From positions 1 through 18,708 of the forward strand of contig CAZLGO010000032.1 in assembly GCA_964559295.1 (NCBI GenBank): 18,708 nt of DNA. The letters are read 5' to 3'. The first letter of the stretch is position 1. Each line of letters starts with the position of its first letter. The notes beneath the pieces are model-generated. The model did not search any database and was not told the DNA's origin. It saw only the letters and a list, made by a program, of their open reading frames with translations. This stretch comes from CAZLGO01 sp964559295. Lineage in GTDB: Archaea > Methanobacteriota > Methanobacteria > Methanobacteriales > Methanobacteriaceae. Positions 6,559 through 12,789 of the stretch are shown in pieces. The translations under genes were made by a program, and so were the position numbers.

Positions 6559-7198
6559 ACTTCAAGACGCAGCACACGATCTCAGGTATCTCCTTGATCA
6601 TGGTTACAAGAAAAAAGGTGCTGTAGCATTTGTTGCTAATAGGTATCTTTTAGGTAAGCGAGAGAGAAATTTTCTTGTGAGAGCGGTCTTTTCTTCCCAG
6701 AAATCAGAAGATCATAAAAGAAAGTTTGTTGATATTGACGCAATAAAAAATAAACCTCTTTTTGTAGACGGATACAACGTCATTATAACAACAGAGAGTA
6801 TATTTATTGATAGAAATTCAATTGTTTCATGCGATGATGGGGTCTTAAGAGATATAAATGCTGTTTTTGGCAAATATAAAATAACCGAAGTGACAAAAAA
6901 GGCGCTAAATGAAATCATATTTGTTATAAAAAAATACAATCCCTCTTATGTGGAATTCTTTTTTGATAGTCCTGTAAGTTTCAGTGGCGAGCTTGCAGGT
7001 CTCACCAGAAAACTCATGGATACTCATGGATTAGAGGGAGGCGCAACGGTCTCGAGTATAGTCGATGCTGAATTGGTGTCATTATCAGCCAAGACTGATG
7101 GTATAGTTGCAACGAGTGACAGCGTAATAATGGATAAGGTTGAAAGGGTTGTCGATATTCCAGCTTATATATTAAGATCGATTAAAAAGGAGGAATGA
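6542..7198 (+). CDS. DUF434/DUF5616 protein, probable NYN/PIN-like nuclease fold
   Basis: A 218-residue protein of the archaeal COG2454 type. N-terminal DUF434 (about 1-65) reads LQDAAHDLRYLLDHGY...ANRYLLGKRERNFLVRAVF. The C-terminal half (DUF5616, about 68-210) has the order of a NYN/PIN domain: LFVDGYNVI near 73-81, FFFDSPVS near 140-147, VDAEL near 176-180 and GIVATSDSVIMD near 189-200. Each acidic position falls at the end of a predicted beta strand, as in metal-dependent PIN/NYN RNases. This homology is my reading, not a search result. Its start lies 17 bases inside the DUF483-like gene, a coupled arrangement. It converges on fbp with only 14 bases between stops. Confidence 0.8.
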   Translation: MQAKGKLQDAAHDLRYLLDHGYKKKGAVAFVANRYLLGKRERNFLVRAVFSSQKSEDHKRKFVDIDAIKNKPLFVDGYNVIITTESIFIDRNSIVSCDDGVLRDINAVFGKYKITEVTKKALNEIIFVIKKYNPSYVEFFFDSPVSFSGELAGLTRKLMDTHGLEGGATVSSIVDAELVSLSAKTDGIVATSDSVIMDKVERVVDIPAYILRSIKKEE

Positions 7199-7212
7199 TT
7201 TGAAGGCATTGT

Positions 7213-8310
7213 CTACTCAATATCCTCAAATCTTCCCTCTAATTTTTTCAATACCTCAGGAAGAGTTGTGTATTCCATTTCATCTGCTGGTAGTCTATGT
7301 GGTTCAAATGGACCATGTCTTCTCATATACTCAGCAATTTCAGAGGCAAGGGCTCTTGATCTGTCAAATGAAGGATCATCAAACATATCCATAGGTCCTA
7401 TAAGTTTGGCATTTGAAATTTGAAATCCAAGTGCCATGACTCTTGGAGGACCATCAAACCTTGTTGGATGGGCTTGTTTTTGTGAAACTGGCATTAATGG
7501 CCCATTATGAGAGCCTCTCATCCAACCCCCAACTAAATGTGGCAACGCAAATGGTTCTAAAACTTCTCCTGCTGCTGGGAAACCAGATTGGGATCTTACG
7601 ATAGCAACAGGGTCGTCTTTTCCAATGTACCTTCCAGCCATTAGATTCAGGCGTTCTGTGCTTACAGAGGCTGCTATCTCATCATCGTCTTTTCTCATGA
7701 CATGTTTTATCACATATCTGCTTATTGTTCCTAAAAGAGCCAGTAGATCGTACATTTCTTCAGGACATGATAGTGTGACTTTTTTATGTTCCATAACATC
7801 GAATATCTCAAATTTGTAACCGTTGTGTAAAGAGGGGTCTATTATAAGCCCTGCGGTATTGAAAGGATCTGCAAACATCCTAAAGATTGGAAGGTTAAAT
7901 GCGCCAGGTTCTGTCTTATCACAGCAGAATACAAACACAGGATCGCTTGGTCTTTCTTTAAACTCCATTTCTGCACATCCAGGTCCAAGTCCCTTTATAT
8001 TCCCTGAGAATGTGTCGGATAAGAGGTCCTGTCCTGCACCATAAAGCTTAAGATCCCTTGCAACCTTCGTGGCTTCTTGGAATGCATTCCATGCAAGTTC
8101 GTGGATTTCTTCGTTCTCTTCACCATTTTTGTGGGTCATTATAAGATCAACATCATCTCCACACTTTGTGACATAATAGTCTACAAGAAGTTCATTATCC
8201 TTTGCATCAGCAAGGACATCATCACATTTTTTAAGTAAAGCCTCATGAGCTTTCGAATGTCCAGCAACACTTCCAACGTCTGCTTTTATTACGCTAATTG
8301 TGGTTTTCAT
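7213..8310 (-). CDS. fbp: Fructose-1,6-bisphosphate aldolase/phosphatase
   Basis: Bifunctional gluconeogenic enzyme that condenses dihydroxyacetone phosphate with glyceraldehyde-3-phosphate and then dephosphorylates the product to fructose-6-phosphate, pulling carbon one way toward sugars. The 365-residue sequence is full length for the archaeal class. Seen: TTISVIKADVGSVAGH at the N-terminus with Asp11 and His18, CGDDVDL with Asp52 and Asp53 as metal ligands, LSDTFSGNIKGLGPG near 97-111, and GRYIGKDDP with Tyr228 and Lys231, equivalent to the aldolase Tyr and Schiff-base Lys of the characterised enzymes. Start ATG has GGAGGT seven bases upstream and a good TATA box. A SIS sugar-phosphate gene lies directly upstream on the same strand but fbp has its own promoter. 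Confidence 0.98.
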   Translation of the reverse strand: MKTTISVIKADVGSVAGHSKAHEALLKKCDDVLADAKDNELLVDYYVTKCGDDVDLIMTHKNGEENEEIHELAWNAFQEATKVARDLKLYGAGQDLLSDTFSGNIKGLGPGCAEMEFKERPSDPVFVFCCDKTEPGAFNLPIFRMFADPFNTAGLIIDPSLHNGYKFEIFDVMEHKKVTLSCPEEMYDLLALLGTISRYVIKHVMRKDDDEIAASVSTERLNLMAGRYIGKDDPVAIVRSQSGFPAAGEVLEPFALPHLVGGWMRGSHNGPLMPVSQKQAHPTRFDGPPRVMALGFQISNAKLIGPMDMFDDPSFDRSRALASEIAEYMRRHGPFEPHRLPADEMEYTTLPEVLKKLEGRFEDIE

Positions 8311-8317
8311 TATTACT

Positions 8318-8323
8318 ACCTCC
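8318..8323 (-). promoter_or_regulatory. Strong ribosome binding site of fbp
   Basis: GGAGGT on the minus strand, seven bases before the ATG at 8310. It confirms the chosen start. Confidence 0.85.
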
Positions 8324-8377
8324 AGAATTATAATAAACTATCTTCTAAACCCATGCATATGATCTGTTGAAATAGTG

Positions 8378-8386
8378 ATTTATAAA
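8378..8386 (-). promoter_or_regulatory. BRE/TATA promoter of fbp
   Basis: Minus strand TTTATAAAT preceded by CCAAAG, a good BRE/TATA pair. Transcription would begin about 25 bases downstream and leave a leader near 45 bases. It shows that fbp can be expressed separately from the SIS/ThiN-HIT pair. Confidence 0.65.
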
Positions 8387-8419
8387 CTTTGGATCAAACT
8401 TTTTTTAGATGCTTCTGAT

Positions 8420-8452
8420 CAACCTTCTCCTAAAAGCTATTATGGAAGGTTG
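8420..8452 (-). repeat. Hairpin two bases past the SIS gene stop
   Basis: Perfect arms CAACCTTC (8420-8427) and GAAGGTTG (8445-8452) with a 17-base loop, followed on the minus strand by ATC. The arms match the CAACC/GGTTG-plus-ATC design of the repeats near radB. It lies between the SIS stop and the fbp promoter, so it may mark the transcript end, although no T run follows on the minus strand. Confidence 0.6.
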
Positions 8453-8453
8453 T

Positions 8454-9464
8454 TTAGTATCTCACCTTCCCAATATGCCTTGTACTTCCAGGATCCTTTC
8501 CGTTAAAATGTGCAAGATAATAAATGAACCATTCGATTGGAATCACAAGTACAAATGGAGATAAAAGGTAATTTATATCAGAATAATCTTTCATATTGTA
8601 TATGATTGCTTTTGCACCGATTTTTTTTGAAAATTCTATTGATTTTTTAGTTATCTCATCCCCAGGATAATTCGCACTTAAAAAAATAATTGGAACATCT
8701 TTTTCAGCTTTTTCTATCAATCCATGCCTGAATTCTCCAGAATAAAGAGGACATGCATGCTTCAATGCTCCCTCCATGAACATGGTCATCGCCACTTTGT
8801 AGGCAAGACCATAGTTGGGACCGCTTCCCATACAATAGAAGATCTCATCATCTTTGTATTCTTCTGCAAGGGCTTTGTTTTCGTTCTCTGTTTTTTTGAC
8901 AAGATCATTTATTATTGGCGGAAGCTTTTCAAGGTCTTTTAAAACTTCTCTACTTTTTTCGGATTCATCCATATTAAAGAGAATCTCGTAAAGGCACATA
9001 AGCTGGGTTACATAGGTTTTAGTCGCAAGTATGGCGGTTTCTTTTCCGCATCTTGTAAGTATCGCATCATCTGATTCCATCATCATGGTACTTTCTTCTT
9101 CATTTGTTATAGATACAATATACAAACCATTTTCCTTAGCTTTTCTAAGAGCTGCAATTGTATCTGCAGTTTCCCCTGACTGGGAAGCTAACAAAACCCC
9201 TGAATTTGAATCATTGAGCTTTGTATGATAAAAAAATTCATAACCGGTGCAAACATTTAAATTTCTGTTTGATATGAATCCCAGAGCATCCCTTGCTGAA
9301 TAGCAACTTGAAAGAGAACTTCCACACCCTACAAGATATATTCTATCAAATTCCCGGAATTTTTCTGCAACCTCTACCATGTGGGATTTTTCCATTTTGA
9401 TGGTCCTTTTTAAGGAATCTGACTGCTCCAAGAGTTCATAGTACATTCTGTATCTCATGTTCAT
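8454..9464 (-). CDS. Two-SIS-domain sugar-phosphate isomerase/deaminase (GlmS/GlmD-like)
   Basis: A 336-residue protein equal to the isomerase half of glucosamine-6-phosphate synthase, with no glutaminase domain. Seen: first SIS domain with VGCGSS (45-50) and the phosphate-binding ASQSGETADT (93-102); second SIS domain with MGSGPNYGLA (212-221) and the SGEFRHGLIE segment (242-251), where Glu244 and His247 match the catalytic ELKHG region of GlmS; and a GKDP...GKVRY tail like the GlmS C-terminus. Proteins of this size include the Thermococcales glucosamine-6-phosphate deaminase GlmD and bacterial fructosamine deglycases, so ammonia-using synthesis or deamination of glucosamine-6-phosphate is likely; direction and substrate are inferred. 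Its first ATG overlaps the ThiN-HIT stop by 4 bases; GAGG seven bases before codon 3 (9458) suggests translation may begin there. Confidence 0.9.
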   Translation of the reverse strand: MNMRYRMYYELLEQSDSLKRTIKMEKSHMVEVAEKFREFDRIYLVGCGSSLSSCYSARDALGFISNRNLNVCTGYEFFYHTKLNDSNSGVLLASQSGETADTIAALRKAKENGLYIVSITNEEESTMMMESDDAILTRCGKETAILATKTYVTQLMCLYEILFNMDESEKSREVLKDLEKLPPIINDLVKKTENENKALAEEYKDDEIFYCMGSGPNYGLAYKVAMTMFMEGALKHACPLYSGEFRHGLIEKAEKDVPIIFLSANYPGDEITKKSIEFSKKIGAKAIIYNMKDYSDINYLLSPFVLVIPIEWFIYYLAHFNGKDPGSTRHIGKVRY

Positions 9465-10498
9465 TCCTCAAGAATTTTGATCCTCCTCATGAGTTTGGAG
9501 TAGGTCTCGTCAATACTCTCCTCAATAACCCTTGTATTTGCAACGGTTTCCATAAAACCAGATTCCATATTATATCTTGGTACGATATGAACATGGAGAT
9601 GTTTAATACTTGCACCTGCAGCTTCACCAAGATTTATTCCAATGTTTATACCATCTGGATTCATAACTTCTCTTATAAGAGTTATTGTCTTCTGAACCAT
9701 CTTGAAAATCTCTTTAAGTGCTTTTGAGTCCAATTCATTCAAATCAGTATAATGCTTTATCGGAACAACCTCAAGATGACCTCTGTTGTATGGAAAAAGA
9801 TTCATAATCACCATAACTTTGCTGTTTTTGTAGAGAACCTTTGATGGCACCCTTGGATCACTTTTTGCTATTGCGCAAAAAATGCAAGGTACGTCTGGCT
9901 TTTCTGATACATAAGCTCCACGGGAAGGAGCAAACAAAACTTTATAGCCATCGTCTTCATCAAAAATATTTGCAATACAAACAGCCATTTTTGCAACCTC
10001 TAAAGCATCTTCTCCAATTATACAAATGGAAGGTTCTTTTCCCCAGTCACCTGTATGGTATATGACGTCTGGAACAGATCCGATCCGATTTATAGCTGTT
10101 TTAACACCCCAAGGGATTGTACCACCTTCAATTTTTTTGATATCTTCTGGTTCCTTTCTTCTATCATAAAAAGAAACTTTCATACCTAATTTTTCGCAGA
10201 TCTTGAGTATCTTCTCATTGTATCTTATGTTCAGGGCGCTTCGCTTTGATGGATCGTGCTTCATAACAGCCAATATAAAGCGAGCCATGTGGGACGATGC
10301 ACCAAAATCAGGTTTCATAAAGGCCTTTGGTTTTTTATTGACAACCGTTATTCTCCCTGGAATGCCAACTACATCCTCTATAGTTTTTGCATCCTTCTTT
10401 GCCATTACTATATTACTTCTTACCTCGGGAATGAGTTTAGCAAATTTTTCGCAATTTTGTAGGATTTCAACAGCCCTTTGTACGTTTTCTATTTCCAT
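9461..10498 (-). CDS. ThiN thiamine-phosphate synthase domain fused to a HIT domain
   Basis: A 345-residue fusion. Residues 1-180 are a ThiN domain, which joins HMP pyrophosphate and thiazole phosphate to thiamine phosphate. Seen: KLIPEVRSNIVMA (21-33), GIPGR with Arg49, FGASSHMAR with His70, LNIRYNEKIL (89-98) and WGVKTAI (130-136). Arg49 and His70 lie 21 residues apart and match, as I recall, the Arg and His reported essential in Pyrobaculum ThiN. The N-terminal helix of enzymatic ThiN is present. From about 186 a HIT domain follows: LFAPSRGAYV (like LWAPWRxxYI of Ap4A-phosphorylase relatives), CIFC (Cys205, Cys208), NRGH and the triad HLHVHIVPR with His300, His302 and His304. ThiN is usually fused to ThiD or to a DNA-binding domain, not to HIT. 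The promoter looks leaderless; SIS follows with overlap. Confidence 0.92.
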   Translation of the reverse strand: MEIENVQRAVEILQNCEKFAKLIPEVRSNIVMAKKDAKTIEDVVGIPGRITVVNKKPKAFMKPDFGASSHMARFILAVMKHDPSKRSALNIRYNEKILKICEKLGMKVSFYDRRKEPEDIKKIEGGTIPWGVKTAINRIGSVPDVIYHTGDWGKEPSICIIGEDALEVAKMAVCIANIFDEDDGYKVLFAPSRGAYVSEKPDVPCIFCAIAKSDPRVPSKVLYKNSKVMVIMNLFPYNRGHLEVVPIKHYTDLNELDSKALKEIFKMVQKTITLIREVMNPDGINIGINLGEAAGASIKHLHVHIVPRYNMESGFMETVANTRVIEESIDETYSKLMRRIKILEE

Positions 10499-10523
10499 GA
10501 ATGATTAGATATGAACCTGTTTG

Positions 10524-10530
10524 AATATAA
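10524..10530 (-). promoter_or_regulatory. TATA box of the ThiN-HIT/SIS pair, leaderless type
   Basis: Minus-strand TTATATT is centred about 29 bases before the ATG at 10498, and no ribosome binding site precedes that ATG. The start of transcription should fall on or next to the start codon. Confidence 0.5.
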
Positions 10531-10592
10531 GGATGTCGTTGGATTAATACCAAAATTTCTTCATTCAAATTTTAATGGTAACGTCTTCTTAT

Positions 10593-10925
10593 TCACAGCT
10601 TTTTGATTTTGTCCTTGGTCTTTGCAAGGAAGTTTAAGTCGCGTTTTGCACTGAGTCCTTCATTAAAGCCAGGAGTTTCAGTAAGAAATCCTATAACTCC
10701 ATGAAGTTCTTCAACATCCTTTTCTGTGCGGAAACCTGCTACAGTGGCGTATCCTTTTGTTGGGGAGACAACTCCTGATAGCATGCGAACAGCAGAGGTT
10801 TTACCAGCACCATTAGATCCAAAAAAGCCCAATAATTCCCTTTTTTGACTTTTATGTTAAGATCGTCTATGCTACCAGATTATCAAACATTTTCGTAAGA
10901 TTGAAGTTTCGATCGTATTTACCAT
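10593..10925 (-). pseudogene. Decayed ABC transporter ATP-binding subunit (N-terminal part only)
   Basis: Reading across frames from the ATG at 10925, which follows an AAGGTGA ribosome binding site, gives MVNTIETS, then LTKMFDNLVA, then IDDLNIKVKKG, then ELLGFFGSNGAGKTSAVRML continuing to KIKKL and a TGA. These are the first ~110 residues of an ABC-2/CcmA-type ATPase with an intact Walker A (GSNGAGKT). Each of three joins needs one extra base, near 10899-10904, 10869-10872 and 10838-10840, all in short A or G runs. The frame ends before the Q-loop-to-signature region: LSGGQ, Walker B and the H-loop are absent, and no membrane partner is nearby. The three indels alone could be sequencing errors, but together with the missing half they indicate a dead remnant. 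Confidence 0.9.
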
Positions 10926-11089
10926 TGATTTTCACCTTAATTCAATGGAAGATTATAACGTCCAGCGTATTTGCAGGCTCATAAACGTTCGGTGTGATGT
11001 GAAATACGTAATCAATCCTAAAACATCTAAACTAACAAACATCATCTATTTTGAGGAAAATTAGCTGTTGATGGATTAACAATTGACAA

Positions 11090-12343
11090 TTATGTTCCCT
11101 CTTCCCATCCTTCAATGTACTCACGTTGCTTTTTAGTTAATTCATCGATTTCTATGCCCATTGCCTTCAACTTAAGTTCCGCAACCTTTTTATCTATCTC
11201 ATCTGGAGATTTGTGAACACCAATTTCCAATTTAGTTTCCAGAAGATATTTCGCTGATAAAGCCTGAAGAGAAAAGCTCATATCCATTATCTCAGCAGGA
11301 TGACCCTGACCCTGCTCAGTCGCCAGGTTCACAAGCCTTCCATCAGCAAGAAGATAAATTGTTCTTCCATCAGCCATAACAAATGCTTCTATATCTTCTC
11401 TCATCTTTTTGCGTTCAACAGACATCCTCTCAAGGTCATTTTTGTTTATCTCCACATCAAAGTGACCCGAGTTTGCAAGTATGCATCCATCTTTCATGAC
11501 ATCAAAATGGTCCGCTGCAACCACATCTATGTTTCCTGTGGCAGTTATGATAATATCAGCGTATTTGACAGCATTTTTGATTTTCATAACCCTAAATCCG
11601 TCCATTCTTGCCTCCAGCGCCCTTATGGGATCTACTTCAGTCACAATCACGTTTGCACCAAGACCATCTGCCCTCATGGCTATACCACGACCGCACCATC
11701 CATATCCGCAAACAACCACGGTTTTGCCTGCAATAAGAATGTTAGTTGTTCCCATTATGGAGTCAAATGTGGATTGCCCGGTTCCATATCTGTTATCAAA
11801 CAGATACTTGGTGTATGCATCATTTACAGCAATTACTGGAAATTTTAATGCTTTATCTTCCGCCATGGCCCTTAACCTGTGAATTCCTGTTGTGGTCTCC
11901 TCACAAGCCCCTATTATATTTTTTATAAGCTTTTTTCTTTCTCTGTGCACCAGAAAAATCATATCTGCCCCATCGTCAATAAGAATATCAGGATTATGAT
12001 CGAGAACCCGGTGGATGTTCTGGTAGTATTCTTCATCGGTTTCCCCTCTCCAGCCATATATATGGAGCCCCATGGATGCTCCTGCGGCTGTAGCGTCATC
12101 CTGAGTTGAAAGTGGGTTGCATCCAGTCATAAAAACCTCAGCACCCCCTGCTTTGAGCGTCAAACCGAGATTCATGGTTTTAGGTTCAAGATGTAAGCAT
12201 GAACCAATTGTAATTCCTTCAAATGGTTTATTTTCTTCAAATTCTTTTTTTATATGTTCTAATACAGGCATATGCCTTTGAACCCATTCTATTTTCTTCT
12301 TTCCCTGGGGCGCAAGCGAGATATCTTTTACCTTGTAACTCAT
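11090..12343 (-). CDS. ahcY: S-adenosylhomocysteinase, archaeal type
   Basis: Hydrolyses S-adenosylhomocysteine (or, in some archaea, its deaminated S-inosyl form) to homocysteine and the nucleoside, removing the inhibitor of methyltransferases. The 417-residue protein has the family's two-domain layout: SCLHLEPKTMNL with His52, CNPLSTQDD (75-83), IDDGADM with Asp123, EETTTG with Glu149, AYTKYLFDNRYGTGQS with Lys179 and Asp183, and the NAD loop GYGWCGRG at 213-220. GHPAEIMDMSFS near the end is also present. The archaeal form replaces the common GYGDVGKG with GYGWCGRG and lacks the C-terminal Lys/Tyr tail that in bacterial and eukaryotic enzymes reaches the partner's NAD site; it ends in EGWEEGT. 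The ATG start follows AGGTGA by four to five bases. Single-gene unit with long spacers on both sides. Confidence 0.97.
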   Translation of the reverse strand: MSYKVKDISLAPQGKKKIEWVQRHMPVLEHIKKEFEENKPFEGITIGSCLHLEPKTMNLGLTLKAGGAEVFMTGCNPLSTQDDATAAGASMGLHIYGWRGETDEEYYQNIHRVLDHNPDILIDDGADMIFLVHRERKKLIKNIIGACEETTTGIHRLRAMAEDKALKFPVIAVNDAYTKYLFDNRYGTGQSTFDSIMGTTNILIAGKTVVVCGYGWCGRGIAMRADGLGANVIVTEVDPIRALEARMDGFRVMKIKNAVKYADIIITATGNIDVVAADHFDVMKDGCILANSGHFDVEINKNDLERMSVERKKMREDIEAFVMADGRTIYLLADGRLVNLATEQGQGHPAEIMDMSFSLQALSAKYLLETKLEIGVHKSPDEIDKKVAELKLKAMGIEIDELTKKQREYIEGWEEGT

Positions 12344-12789
12344 TTTTTCACCTTTTGATAATGCATATGTTTTTAATATTTAGTTAAATTAAACTTTTCT
12401 GGCTAATCAAAAACAATGAGCATTATTTTTCACATCTACATATGATTGAGCATATATTAAATTTTTGAGATCTGCAACGATCCTTAAATATAGCTATTGG
12501 TTTAAAAAGAGTTTCATTTTTCTATTTTGCCCATAGCTTTTCTTTTTGGGAAGTTTGCTTAAAATGATATATATAATAAGCCCCTGATATAAACAATAAA
12601 AAAATCAAATAATAATGATAATGAATTGAAGAGTTAGCAAAGAAAAAAAATAAGAAAAAGGCATTAATTTCTCCAATGCATTAATTGAAAAAAGAAAATA
12701 ATAAAAAAAGAGAAGTTAAAAAATTTAAAACTAAACTTCTCCCTAAAACGTCTAAGCTGATGGTTTATCAACTTTTTTAAGTTTTTCTG
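12344..12789. other. 446-base AT-rich spacer between ahcY and cdc48
   Basis: No open frame, tRNA or other RNA gene that I can defend. On the ahcY side (minus) AT-rich TATA-like stretches near 12373-12395 probably hold its promoter. The middle has TATATATAAT near 12570-12580, readable on either strand, and GCATTAATT twice (12661-12669, 12678-12686). The cdc48 side holds the terminator given separately. The A-rich character on the plus strand from 12590 to 12735 is striking and mostly reflects T-tracts of the cdc48 3' region. Confidence 0.7.
12686..12741 (-). terminator. Hairpin plus T-tract terminator of cdc48
   Basis: On the minus strand, 49 bases after the cdc48 stop, GAGAAGTT and AACTTCTC (12734-12741 and 12710-12717) form a perfect 8-base stem with a 16-base AT-rich loop, followed at once by seven T, ATTATTTTC and six T. 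This looks like a bacterial intrinsic terminator and also satisfies the archaeal T-run rule. Confidence 0.75.

Noticed and set aside
7200..7394. Plus-strand open frame directly after the DUF434 gene
   Set aside because: It lies opposite the C-terminal coding region of fbp and is out of keeping with archaeal codon use; an AGGAGGA before it appears to be chance at the end of the DUF434 gene.
8420..8452. Classical intrinsic terminator after the SIS gene
   Set aside because: The stem is good but no T run follows on the minus strand, so only the hairpin is reported.
10920..11089. Possible C/D-box guide RNA (GATGATG on the minus strand near 11041-11050)
   Set aside because: The C box is imperfect and no D box (CTGA) follows at a suitable distance.
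11300..11882. Overlapping plus-strand open frames opposite ahcY
   Set aside because: Shadows of a strongly conserved gene; low-complexity His/Cys/Ser-rich products and no start signals.
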